Part shown: piece after piece, positions 9,601 through 16,017 of the stretch
Position numbering within the stretch: the stretch's first letter is position 1
Layout: each line of letters starts with the position of its first letter
Assembly (NCBI RefSeq): GCF_036186745.1
Contig: NZ_CP108086.1
Coordinates: 496,001-560,000 of the forward strand
Direction: 5' to 3'
From: Microbispora hainanensis
Lineage (GTDB): Bacteria; Actinomycetota; Actinomycetes; Streptosporangiales; Streptosporangiaceae
DNA: 64,000 nt
Made by a program: the position numbers and the translations under genes
The notes under the pieces: model-generated
Told to the model about the DNA's origin: nothing
Database searches by the model: none
What the model saw: the letters and a program-made list of their open reading frames with translations, nothing else

Positions 9601-9861
9601 CCCGGCCAGCTCGGCACCCGGAGGTGTCATCGTGAGCCCGTCCGGTATCGGAATCGCAGCTCGCCTCGGCGCGAACGAGCCGACCCCGCTCACCCCGTGA
9701 GAAGAGGAGGAACGGGCACGATCAGAAGCAGACGGCACACGCGGCGACGAGGGCGCACCAGGCATCCGAGCCGCGGACGGCATGGACTGCCCAGGCCGTC
9801 CCTGAGTCCTGGATGACGCGGAGTGCGCCCGGAACAAGGCGGACGCGGACGGGCCTGGCAT
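6697..9861 (-). CDS. Very large DUF222/HNH endonuclease-domain protein with repetitive insertion
   Basis: A 1054-residue protein. The N-terminal disordered stretch (about 1-75) precedes the DUF222 domain (about 80-335: AAYRQVCHDRAWFLRALLEV, DEARAALVWSRRRA). The C-terminal HNH domain (about 890-937) contains CSWPGC, TDQDHILPWAEQG and HLACRHDH. These nuclease-like proteins are numerous in actinobacteria and of unclear role. Here about 365 residues (340-705) of low-complexity sequence split the DUF222 region: acidic glycine/serine/aspartate repeats (GDNSDGSG) followed by repeats of the type AELDRSAPDK, TLVPDE. Typical relatives are 400-600 residues. The start at 9861 is set by AAGGAGG 9 nt upstream. 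The insertion is in frame and free of stops, so the gene looks intact. Confidence 0.82.
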   Translation of the reverse strand: MPGPSASALFRAHSASSRTQGRPGQSMPSAARMPGAPSSPRVPSASDRARSSSSHGVSGVGSFAPRRAAIPIPDGLTMTPPGAELAGLLAEVNVERVSGFDTVEVLKAAYRQVCHDRAWFLRALLEVGLRDSFSGDDVVRLEVPDEFGPDEARAALVWSRRRADSTFELAWNIHRRLPILGEAMLAGTLDEPRAVAFVRWTVGLTDEQAALVCDQLVPQASSWTVGELIERIQRLALAIDPAWAERRYTEAVRRRRVVGTRNEDGTATVSGLDLPLDRAAAGCDRIDELARACKRAGDRRPIDHIRVDLFLGSLDGTFEGMSDEEIVTHVLCHPFHDTLPSREGDDDNGSGDDNSDGSGGDNSDGSGGDNSDGSGGDNSGERGSDGGGDGPDRPGDGGGVRPGADPDLPGDDNHVDGHDGAGSSEGTRGNGGTRSSGDDLDHPGDGMRPDADLDQRDGRRISGASGADGAGGTGGADSTGGADGGGANGADGSAEADSGAAERDQDTEPCSHPGNGPGGLSSASGSHSMEPHSAGSEETAPCTPDHETGQGEAESDKRVPGKPAPDGPAFDALVPDEAELDTLVLDQVELDRSALDKVGPDKAELDRSAPGKPAPDGPAFDTLVPDEAELDALVPDQAELDRSAPDTLVPDKVGPNGSGPGQAGTGRAGPCRSAPDKVGPDRPTPDEAGPARPAPGEAGADRVGLQHAHAQVQGDADVRMGTGGWTVREIRLELTTLLSLDEHPAHLPGWGVVHPGLARCIVEGMLGGQWRYAICYDNGHLALTGLVRARPHAPGRNRPARDRRRGGLVELQITLSHLRMLAARPARVLGAWAPVVAELSAHAASLLATGEGVTAGRHMNGMADRRAEGTAGGGADSERRRQAGAALRRYVQIRGRVCSWPGCRTPATRTDQDHILPWAEQGPTNAENLHLACRHDHRARHHGGWRVSTAGPHMVVWTSPLGHRYPSPLPKIIIPACSPHPRSQPSPTSYRYLDDLPETPTMAPATEPPLPQESPQRETGAATPPKPAGGTGTPAPKAGAYGSLLGGERDEPPF
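7931..8186. repeat. 106-bp direct repeat inside the HNH gene (150-bp period)
   Basis: Copies at 7931-8036 and 8081-8186 are nearly identical and offset by exactly 150 bp, i.e. 50 codons, so duplication keeps the reading frame. They encode the proline/aspartate/leucine-rich repeats of the protein's insertion. Shorter degenerate units flank them on both sides. Confidence 0.85.
8725..8820. repeat. 24-bp tandem repeat inside the HNH gene
   Basis: Four units of 24 bp (GCTGTTGTCACCACCGGAGC plus CGTC; the last unit diverged) run from 8725 to 8820. On the coding strand they give the octapeptide GDNSDGSG. Because the unit is a multiple of three, copy-number change would not break the frame. The regular spacing is not a CRISPR array: there are no unique spacers. 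Confidence 0.85.
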
Positions 9862-10554
9862 TGCCGGGAACCTCCTTCGCAGGCCGGAGACGAAAGCACT
9901 ATGGGCTCCCGGTCGCCCGGACCGGGACTTACTCACACAGACTCGGCTACTTCATCAACCGGCACAGAGGCCACAGACCAGAACGCCAACCAAGCTCATC
10001 CGTAACAACTACTTCAGAGATTAACCGAACACGCTATCGAAAACAAGCCTGACCAGCGCAAATGTGGAGTCACAACCTAACGCGCTGCCTCCAGAATCGT
10101 GAGAGCGGAGCACTGGCTGCGTACAGGTCGCCCCCGGCGGCGTGCCACTCGGCGGCACAGGTCGTGCACTATGGCGAGCGACTCGGCGGCACAGGTCGTG
10201 CGCTACCGCGAGCGACTCGGCGACCGGCATGTACAACCGGCGGGCATGCTGGGGCACCGACGCCCACACCGGCAGCGCCACCGAGAACGACACCGGACAG
10301 CAGGCGGCCGGCAACGGGCAGCGCTGGCACCCTGGCAGCGGGACAGTACAAACAACGGCTCTGTCCCGTAATCATTCGCGCTGGGCAGGCCCCTGGCAGC
10401 GGCGGACAGGCGGCTCCGGCCGGGCTTTTCAGCACGACGTTCGCCTTGGACGGCCCGGGCGAGCCCCGAAATTGCCCATCTCGGGCTGGCGAACGGGAGG
10501 CTGGGGCGCAGCGCACCACAGAAGACCGGGGGAAGATGCCGCAGAGATGAAGAA
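9862..10554. other. Gene-poor stretch with a 34-bp tandem duplication
   Basis: Between the HNH gene start and the tRNA terminator no convincing gene was found on either strand; the short frames have arginine/alanine-rich shadow composition. Two 34-bp units (10147-10180 and 10181-10214), each starting ACTCGGCGGCACAGGTCGTG, lie in tandem with a third truncated start at 10215. The promoter of the HNH gene is presumably near 9900-10020, where AT content is higher. Confidence 0.5.
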
Positions 10555-10583
10555 AGCCCAGATCGGCTGTGCCGACCTGGGCT
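10555..10583 (-). terminator. Rho-independent terminator of the tRNA-Lys gene
   Basis: AGCCCAGATCGGC (10555-10567) pairs with GCCGACCTGGGCT (10571-10583) through 13 bp with one G-T wobble and a 3-nt loop. Read on the minus strand it lies just after the tRNA 3' end and is followed by TTTCTTC. Confidence 0.85.
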
Positions 10584-10589
10584 TTCATC

Positions 10590-10666
10590 TGGTGCGCCGC
10601 CAGGGACTCGAACCCCGGACCCGCTGATTAAGAGTCAGCTGCTCTAACCAACTGAGCTAGCGGCGC
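10590..10666 (-). tRNA. tRNA-Lys (anticodon CTT)
   Basis: The minus strand folds into a complete cloverleaf. The acceptor stem GCGCCGC pairs with GCGGCGC; the D arm GCTCAGTTGGTTAGAGC, the anticodon loop CTCTTAA (anticodon CTT, lysine AAG) and the T arm with GGTTCGAGTCC are intact. CCA is encoded at the 3' end (10590-10592). Total length is 77 nt with the CCA. A terminator hairpin follows directly. Confidence 0.96.
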
Positions 10667-10740
10667 CCGCGATGTCCGTAACCTTAGCAGTCCCGCGAAG
10701 GTCGCGCACATCGCTCGAACGATGATCGGGATGTCGTGGC

Positions 10741-11346
10741 TCAGCTTCGCCAGGCGCCACTGGAGAAGGGCACCGGCTCGCCGCGCAGACCCGGCCCGTC
10801 GCCCCACTTGGTGACGACGTACTGGATCGGGATGTGACCCTGGTCGCCGCTGATGGTCAGCGTGTCCTGGTTCCAGGTGGTGCCGGTGAGCTCGGCGAAG
10901 GTCTTGCCGTCGATGTCGAGCATGACGCCGCTGTCCGACGGAACGCCCGGGCCCCGGTCGCCGATGAAGAACTTGGCCATCTTGCCCTTGTAGAAGATGT
11001 AGCCCTCGGTGCCGAGCGGCCAGCTCGGGCTGGCGAACAACCCCTGCTGCATGGGCTTGCCAATGGCCGGCAGACCGGTGTCGCCCTGGCGACCCGAGCA
11101 GTCGTCCCAGAAGTAGGAGCCGGTGGTGCTGCCCTGGAGCAGGACCTCTTCGTTCGCCGGGATGGCGAGGGCGAGGGAGGGCTGGCCCGCCGGCAGGGCG
11201 GCGGTCACGTTCGCGGCCTCCTTGACCGGCTGCTCGACGGGCGCGGGCACGGCGGCCACAAGGGACGCGGTGACGGCCACCGCACCGACGAGCGTCGCCG
11301 CGGTGGTGAGGCGTCGGTTGCCCGGCAGGTCAAACAGAGTCTTCAT
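10741..11346 (-). CDS. Secreted protein, possibly double-psi beta-barrel (RlpA-like) fold
   Basis: A 201-residue protein with an N-terminal hydrophobic segment (about residues 14-32, AATLVGAVAVTASLVAAVPA) that can act as a signal peptide or anchor. The mature part contains AKFFIGDRGPGVPSDSGVML and DGKTFAELTG; the DRGPG plus LDI..FAEL pattern resembles the DRGP and LDLS motifs of RlpA/double-psi barrels, but this is a weak structural inference. A single cysteine lies in WDDCSG. ATG 11346 is chosen because it places the hydrophobic segment at the N-terminus. It lies alone, downstream of a possible short leader reading frame, which suggests regulated expression. Function unknown. Confidence 0.6.
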   Translation of the reverse strand: MKTLFDLPGNRRLTTAATLVGAVAVTASLVAAVPAPVEQPVKEAANVTAALPAGQPSLALAIPANEEVLLQGSTTGSYFWDDCSGRQGDTGLPAIGKPMQQGLFASPSWPLGTEGYIFYKGKMAKFFIGDRGPGVPSDSGVMLDIDGKTFAELTGTTWNQDTLTISGDQGHIPIQYVVTKWGDGPGLRGEPVPFSSGAWRS

Positions 11347-11511
11347 CAGGGCTGGGGATCTTTCGTGAGACGACAGAAAATGGCCATGCGTCATCTAGGG
11401 ACCTGCATGCGGCAGACCGCGAAGACGGGCCACGTGTCCGGGCAAGAGAAGTCGATCACCCGGAGGCGTGTGCGCTGAAGCTATGGCGATCGGCCGGAAG
11501 GCCGTCGTGAG

Positions 11512-11565
11512 TCAGACGTGTGATCCGAGATGCCTTGGCTCGGAGGTCGGTGTGGGGTCACCCAC
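11512..11565 (-). CDS. Possible 17-residue leader peptide
   Basis: A GTG at 11565 is preceded by GGAGAGGAG (complement of 11572-11580) at 6 nt and opens a frame of 17 codons (MGDPTPTSEPRHLGSHV) ending at 11512, 165 nt before the start of the secreted protein gene. A promoter-like TAGTGT lies about 50 nt further upstream. The reading frame has no obvious run of a regulatory codon. Translation is inferred only from the strong ribosome binding site; alternatively the site belongs to a structured 5' leader. Confidence 0.35.
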   Translation of the reverse strand: MGDPTPTSEPRHLGSHV

Positions 11566-12350
11566 GGTGATCTCCTCTCCAAGTCCAATCCAGCCACCGG
11601 TCGGCGGCAAATAGGACACTACAGGACGAGTCAGGACAGAGCAAAGCATGAGTCGCATAGCGCCCAGAAGATCTACCTCTGACCCCGTTTACCCCAAGAG
11701 CGTCTACGGCTCGCCGCCCCACCTTTGTGATGTTGACGGTGCGTAACGAAGGTGCGCCATCCGCGCACGGCAAAGCGCGGGGGCCGTACGGCAAGAGACC
11801 ACAAAGAAAATCACCAGGGACGGCGCGGTAGAGCAACCCACCTCAAAAGCGGAACCGCCGAGCGAGGTGAAGACCGCCGGTTTACCAAAGCAAAGGCTGT
11901 TTGCCAGGGACGACCAGGACGAGGCCCGGCGCCCTGACCGCTGCGGTGTCCATCAGTGTCCGCAACGTTCACCGGCGTGGAGAGAGCGGAGCGGAAGGGA
12001 ACAAGGACCGCAGCGAAGGTCCAGCCGAGGGACTTCACCAGGGAGGGCCGGAGGTTCCTTACGGCGCAGTGGCCCACCCGGCCAAGGACACCCTACGAGC
12101 GAGGGACGGCAAAGACGACTCCGGACTCGGTGAGCAGCACGATGCCGGGATGGTCCGGCACCTGCGCGGTGTACCGCTGGACCGGGACGAGGCCCGCTGT
12201 CCAGCCTGTACGGCTCACGACCCGGCTGGCGTGCTATCCATTGACGTTCCTGCCCCACACGCGAGGGACGGCAAGGGGGTCCGGACTCGCCCAGCGTGGC
12301 CGGGCCAACGGCCCGCTCGCGGCGACGCGACAACGATGGCGGGAGGGCGG
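11566..12350. other. Gene-free stretch with scattered remnants
   Basis: Apart from the leader promoter region, no convincing gene was found. A minus-strand frame at 12093-12218 gives RYTAQVPDHPGIVLLTESG and then stops; it looks more protein-like than its surroundings and may be a gene remnant. The word GCGAGGGACGGCAA followed by TCCGGACTCG recurs (about 12099 and 12260), indicating an imperfect duplication. Confidence 0.4.
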
Positions 12351-12549
12351 GACGGCGACGGCGGGAGGGAGTGGCAAGGGAACGGCCAAAGCCACGGCAG
12401 CAACGGCGACGGCGGCAAGGGGACCGCGGGACGACGGCCACGGCGGGGGCAAGGGGAGGGAGGGATGGCAAGGGGGATCGTGGGAGGGCGGCAACGGCGA
12501 CGACGGCAAAGGGACGGCGACGGCGGGAGGAGTGGCAAGGGGACGGCCA
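12351..12549. repeat. Purine-rich block with a 37-bp imperfect direct repeat
   Basis: The plus strand from about 12330 to 12600 is dominated by G and A (GGCGACGGCGGGAGGGAGTG-like words). Segments 12351-12388 and 12513-12549 repeat each other with one base of length difference and few substitutions. Arginine/glycine-rich frames run through it in several phases but none resembles a known protein. Confidence 0.6.
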
Positions 12550-12616
12550 CGTCCACAGCGGCGATGGCCGGCGAGGGGACGGACGGGAGGAGAACGGGTA
12601 GAGAACACTGGAAATG

Positions 12617-12652
12617 CCGGAGCCGGGCAGTCCCCCAACTGCCCGGCTCCGG
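12617..12652. terminator. Perfect 15-bp stem-loop, possible bidirectional terminator
   Basis: CCGGAGCCGGGCAGT (12617-12631) pairs perfectly with ACTGCCCGGCTCCGG (12638-12652) across a CCCCCA loop. There is no clear T-run on either side (GATTAAAGC on the right), so it could be a GC-type actinobacterial terminator or a binding site. It stands between the purine-rich block and a gene-free 210 bp before the OsmC gene end. Confidence 0.55.
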
Positions 12653-12863
12653 ATTAAAGCGGTTCCGCCAGGAATGCCCTCCCCAAAGGCACCGGCGGGT
12701 CCCCCGCTTTCCGGACACGGTTCCCCCATCCGCGTCCTTTATCGAGAAAGTCTGTCGTCCTCTCCCTGAGGACTTGCTTCAACACTACAAGGGGCCCTGT
12801 CATGAACTCGTCATAGGCAGGTTGATTTCCGGCCTACATCCGGGCAGGCCTTGGCCGCCCGTG

Positions 12864-13250
12864 CTACCTCCCGAGGTCCAGTTTGACCTCGGTGCCTTTC
12901 TGCAGCGACCGGCTCACCGTGCAGTGGCGCTCGTGGACCCGCCGGGCGACGGCCTCGAAGACCTCGCCGGAGTCCCCCGGGGGCAGCTCCACGTCGTACG
13001 TCACGGTGACCGAGCGCAGCAGCGTCGGGCTCTCCTTCTCGGCGGAGACCTCGACGGCCAGCCGTACGAGCCGGTGGCCGCGCTTGGCGGTGAGCGGCTC
13101 GACGGTCATGATGTTGCACCCGCCGACGGCGGCCAGCAGCAGCTCCACCGGGCTGAACAGGCCGTCACCGGAGCCCATCGTGATCTCGGCGCCGCGCTCG
13201 TTGCGGGCGACGAACCCGTTGTCGGTCCGCTCGACGCGTACAGAGCCCAT
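12864..13250 (-). CDS. OsmC/Ohr-family peroxiredoxin-like protein
   Basis: A 128-residue OsmC-fold protein. Members reduce organic hydroperoxides with two cysteines; here C45 (AAVGGCNIM) and C110 (HERHCTVSRSL) are at the family positions. The SPVELLLAAVGGC segment is typical of the OsmC clade rather than of Ohr. ATG 13250 is 4 bp from the end of the kinase gene (13255), so it is probably the third gene of an operon with the two-component system, although its product need not share the function. Confidence 0.88.
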   Translation of the reverse strand: MGSVRVERTDNGFVARNERGAEITMGSGDGLFSPVELLLAAVGGCNIMTVEPLTAKRGHRLVRLAVEVSAEKESPTLLRSVTVTYDVELPPGDSGEVFEAVARRVHERHCTVSRSLQKGTEVKLDLGR

Positions 13251-13254
13251 GACC

Positions 13255-14328
13255 TCACCCTACTGGCAGCGCCAGCCGTACGAGCGTCCCGCCGCCGGGG
13301 GCGGCACTGGCCGACACGCTGCCGCCGTGGCTGTCCACGACCTGGCCCACGATGGCCAGGCCCAGCCCCGATCCGGGCAGCGCCCGCGCGGAGGGCGCGC
13401 GGTAGAAGCGGTCGAAGATGTGCGGCAGGTCATCCGGGGAGATGCCGGGGCCGTGGTCGCGCACCGTCAGCACGCCGCCCCGCAGCGACACCTCGACCAG
13501 GCCGCCGGACGGGCTGTACTTGGCCGCGTTGTCGAGCAGGTTGGCGACGGCCCGGGCGAGCCGGTCGGGCACGCCCCGCACCACCGTCGGCTCCGCCGAG
13601 ACCGAGTATGCGGTCGACGGCCAGTGCCTGGCCGCCCTGGCGACCTCCCGCTCCACGAGCTCGTCGAGGCGGACGTTCTCCACGAGTACGGCGGGCTCCT
13701 CGTCGCGGGCCAGCTCGACCACGTCGGAGACGAGCGCCGTGAGCTCCTCCAGGCCGCTCATCACGGCCCGGCTCACCTCGTCGTGTACCTCCTGCGGCAG
13801 GTCGCCTCTCATCAGCAGCTCGATGTTGGTCCGCAGCGCGGTGAGCGGGGTGCGCAGCTCGTGGGAGGCGTCGGCGACGAGGCGCTTCTGCGACTTCGCG
13901 GAGCGTTCCAGGGCGTCGAGCATGGTGTTGAAGCTGCGGGCGAGGCTGCTGAGCTCGTCGTCCCCCGTCACGTCGATCCTGGTGGTCAGGTCGCGGGTGG
14001 TCGCCACCCGTCCCGCCGCGTCCTTGAGCGCGTTGACCGGACGCAGTGCCGCGCGGGCGGCCAGCCAGCCGAGCGCCCCCGACAGCACCAGGCCGCCGAG
14101 TGCCACGGCGAAGAACGGCCAGCCCAGGTCGTCCACGTCGGCGAGGGCGGCAAGCACGCCGTTGGGAGGCGGGTCGCCGTAGCCTCCGTAGCTCTCGTAC
14201 GTCCCGTAATGGTCGATCGCCCAGTCGACCCGGCGGCAGGTGATGACGTAGGCGGCCACGATCACGACGATCACGCTCACCGCGCCGGCCAGCGCGGAGG
14301 CCATCGCGAGCCGCCAGCCAAGCTTCAT
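13255..14328 (-). CDS. Sensor histidine kinase
   Basis: A 357-residue membrane sensor with two transmembrane helices (about 8-30 and 70-92) enclosing a short extracellular loop rich in Tyr and Gly (DHYGTYESYGGYGDPPPNG). HAMP domain about 93-145; the H-box ASHELRTPLTALRTN gives phospho-acceptor H156; N-box RAVANLLDNAAKYSP; G-boxes RDHGPGIS and GSGLGLAIV complete the ATPase. It phosphorylates the response regulator upstream, with which it overlaps by 4 bp (ATGA), implying translational coupling. The extracellular loop of only about 40 residues suggests sensing of envelope or membrane signals, as in MprB-like kinases; the ligand is unknown. Confidence 0.93.
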   Translation of the reverse strand: MKLGWRLAMASALAGAVSVIVVIVAAYVITCRRVDWAIDHYGTYESYGGYGDPPPNGVLAALADVDDLGWPFFAVALGGLVLSGALGWLAARAALRPVNALKDAAGRVATTRDLTTRIDVTGDDELSSLARSFNTMLDALERSAKSQKRLVADASHELRTPLTALRTNIELLMRGDLPQEVHDEVSRAVMSGLEELTALVSDVVELARDEEPAVLVENVRLDELVEREVARAARHWPSTAYSVSAEPTVVRGVPDRLARAVANLLDNAAKYSPSGGLVEVSLRGGVLTVRDHGPGISPDDLPHIFDRFYRAPSARALPGSGLGLAIVGQVVDSHGGSVSASAAPGGGTLVRLALPVG

Positions 14329-15017
14329 GGAGCCTCCCCGGCGGCGGGCTCCCTGAGCGCGTACCCGAGGCCGTGGACGGTGTGGATCAGCCGCGGCTCG
14401 CCCCCCGCCTCGGTCTTCTTACGCAGGTAACCGATGTAGACCTCCAGCGGGTTGGACCCGGGCCGGAAGTTGTAGCCCCAGATGCGTTCGAGGATGAGCT
14501 GCCGGGTCAGCACCTGGCCGCCGTTGCGGATCAGGAGGTCGAGCAGGGCATATTCGGTCCTGGTCAGGTCGATGAGCCGCCGGCCGCGGCGGGCCTGCCT
14601 GCTGTCGGGCAGCAGGACCAGGTCGGCGAACCCGGCCTCCGGGGGTGGTGCGGTGCGGCGCAGCAGGGCGCGCACCCGGGCGAACAGCTCCTCCAGCGCG
14701 AACGGCTTCACCAGGTAGTCGTCGGCGCCCGCGTCGAGACCGGCCACCTTGTCGCCGATGCCGTCCAGGGCCGTCAGCATGAGGACGGGCAGCCGGTTGC
14801 CGTCGCCGCGGAGGGCGCGGCAGACCTCGATGCCGTTCATGCCCGGCATGAGCACGTCGAGCACCACGAGGTCGGGCGCCGCTCCGTCGATGGCGTCGAG
14901 GGCGCCCATACCGTCCCCGGCGGTCGCCACGCCGTACCCCTCCACGCGCAGCGCTCGCGCGATCGCGTCACGGACCTCGGGTTCGTCATCGACGACCAGC
15001 ACCTGTGTCTTGACCAC
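14325..15017 (-). CDS. OmpR-family response regulator
   Basis: A 230-residue two-domain regulator. The receiver domain (1-115) has the acidic pair D10-D11, the phosphorylation site D54 in LVVLDVLMPG and the lysine in DYLVKPF. The winged-helix domain (about 130-222) has LTRTEYALLDLLIRNGG and HTVHGLGYAL. GTG 15017 is the only sensible start; an ATG a few bases upstream is out of frame. It is first in the operon with the kinase and OsmC-like genes. The overall appearance is MprA-like. Targets are not identifiable here. Confidence 0.93.
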   Translation of the reverse strand: MVKTQVLVVDDEPEVRDAIARALRVEGYGVATAGDGMGALDAIDGAAPDLVVLDVLMPGMNGIEVCRALRGDGNRLPVLMLTALDGIGDKVAGLDAGADDYLVKPFALEELFARVRALLRRTAPPPEAGFADLVLLPDSRQARRGRRLIDLTRTEYALLDLLIRNGGQVLTRQLILERIWGYNFRPGSNPLEVYIGYLRKKTEAGGEPRLIHTVHGLGYALREPAAGEAP

Positions 15018-15070
15018 GCCATCATTGTGACGTGCGGAGATGAGAAGTTGCTTAGCGTTTGTCCTGATAC

Positions 15071-15346
15071 TCAGGCGTCGGGGTGTTTGGACAGATACTC
15101 GACGTACACCGGCCGGAGCGCGTCGCCGAGCTCGCCCTCACCCGCCCCGATCGCGTCGCTGAGCAACGCCGAGACTCTGCTGAGGTCGTTCGCGGTCTCG
15201 TCACTGTTGCCGCTGGCGGCCTCGGCCGCCGGGATGACCTTCAGCAGATCCCACAGGAATCCCAGGTCGCCGTGCCGTACGGCGTAGCGCACGGCACGGT
15301 CGTGAAGCTCCTTCGCGGGGAGCGACTCGAGCTCTTCCACGTCCAT
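15071..15346 (-). CDS. Small acidic conserved actinobacterial protein
   Basis: A 91-residue soluble, acidic, mostly helical protein (DRAVRYAVRHGDLGFLWDLL near the N-terminus, ending VEYLSKHPDA). No catalytic or DNA-binding motif is visible. ATG 15346 is preceded by GGGGGTGAGG. It is on the same strand as the two-component operon but ends 54 bp before it, so it may be cotranscribed. I recognise the type as a hypothetical protein of actinomycetes but know no function. Confidence 0.7.
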   Translation of the reverse strand: MDVEELESLPAKELHDRAVRYAVRHGDLGFLWDLLKVIPAAEAASGNSDETANDLSRVSALLSDAIGAGEGELGDALRPVYVEYLSKHPDA

Positions 15347-15546
15347 CCGACCTCACCCCCAACTCGTCGGTTTCCCCCAGGTTTGCCGCTCATACCCCCG
15401 AAGCGGAAGAAAGACCACCAAACCCGGACAGGCTTTTTGCCACCTCCCGGCATCGGCGCAGCTCCTTCCCGCCATCGGCGCGGATCGCCCATTCCGGCCA
15501 CACGTGAACCGCGCACTCTTTGCCGCGCCGTGGAAGGATTCTTGAG

Positions 15547-15918
15547 GTGAAGGTCCTACTCAAGATCATCGTGGTGGCCGCGGCCCTGTGGGCGTCCACC
15601 AAGCTGGTGGACGGCATCACCGTCAGCGCCGGCTCCACCGCCAAGCAGATCGGCACCCTCCTCGCGGTCGCGCTGATCTTCGGCCTCGTCAACGCCGTCA
15701 TCAAGCCGATCATCAAGACGATCGGCTGCGCGTTCTACGTGCTCACGCTCGGCCTGTTCGCCCTGGTGGTGAACGCCGCCCTGCTGCTGCTCACGAGCTG
15801 GCTCGCCGAGCAGCTCCACCTCCCCTTCAATGTCGACGGGTTCCTGGCCGCCTTCTGGGGCGCCATCGTCGTCGGCGTGATCAGTTGGGTCCTCAACATG
15901 ATCCTCGGCGACGACTGA
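15547..15918 (+). CDS. Four-helix membrane protein of the PF04020 (phage-holin-like) family
   Basis: A 123-residue integral membrane protein with four hydrophobic segments: KIIVVAAALWASTKLV, IGTLLAVALIFGLVNAVIKP, AFYVLTLGLFALVVNAALLL and FLAAFWGAIVVGVISWVLNM. The IKPIIKTIG linker is typical of PF04020, often annotated as superfamily IV holin although most members are chromosomal and of unknown role. GTG 15547 follows GGAAGG at about 9 nt. No lysis genes are adjacent, so a phage function is unlikely. A strong terminator follows. Confidence 0.85.
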   Translation: MKVLLKIIVVAAALWASTKLVDGITVSAGSTAKQIGTLLAVALIFGLVNAVIKPIIKTIGCAFYVLTLGLFALVVNAALLLLTSWLAEQLHLPFNVDGFLAAFWGAIVVGVISWVLNMILGDD

Positions 15919-15924
15919 CCAGCT

Positions 15925-15951
15925 CAGGGGCGGGTGCGTCACCCGCCCCTG
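15925..15951 (+). terminator. Terminator hairpin after the membrane protein gene
   Basis: CAGGGGCGGGTG (15925-15936) pairs perfectly with CACCCGCCCCTG (15940-15951) through 12 bp with a CGT loop, 7 bp after the stop codon. There is no T-run, as is common in high-GC actinobacteria. Confidence 0.8.
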
Positions 15952-15960
15952 GGTCACATC

Positions 15961-16004
15961 CATGCGCAAAGCATGTATTCTGAGTAGGGAATTGGTACTT
16001 CCCG
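15961..16004. promoter_or_regulatory. Two small inverted repeats before the amidohydrolase/dioxygenase pair
   Basis: CATGC-GCAAA-GCATG (15961-15975) is followed by a -10-like TATTCT and by GGGAA-TTGGTAC-TTCCC (about 15988-16004), about 14-57 bp upstream of ATG 16018. Arrangement and position suggest a regulated promoter; the regulator is unknown. Confidence 0.35.
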
Positions 16005-16017
16005 AAAGGACCGGCCG

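Noticed and set aside
10555..10666. tRNA gene as an integration site of a mobile element
   Set aside because: No integrase gene and no second copy of the tRNA 3' end was found downstream; the terminator is directly attached.
11953..12729. Minus-strand open frame of about 258 codons over the repeat zone
   Set aside because: Pro/Ser/Arg low complexity caused by the pyrimidine-rich strand; no motif, no ribosome binding site.
11901..13742. Long plus-strand open frame of about 600 codons
   Set aside because: Composition is Arg/Gly/Pro-rich, it crosses the purine-rich repeats and runs antisense through the OsmC and kinase genes; no family resemblance, typical high-GC shadow.
15547..15918. Holin as evidence of a prophage
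   Set aside because: PF04020 proteins are ordinary chromosomal membrane proteins in actinobacteria; no endolysin, integrase or structural phage genes are nearby.
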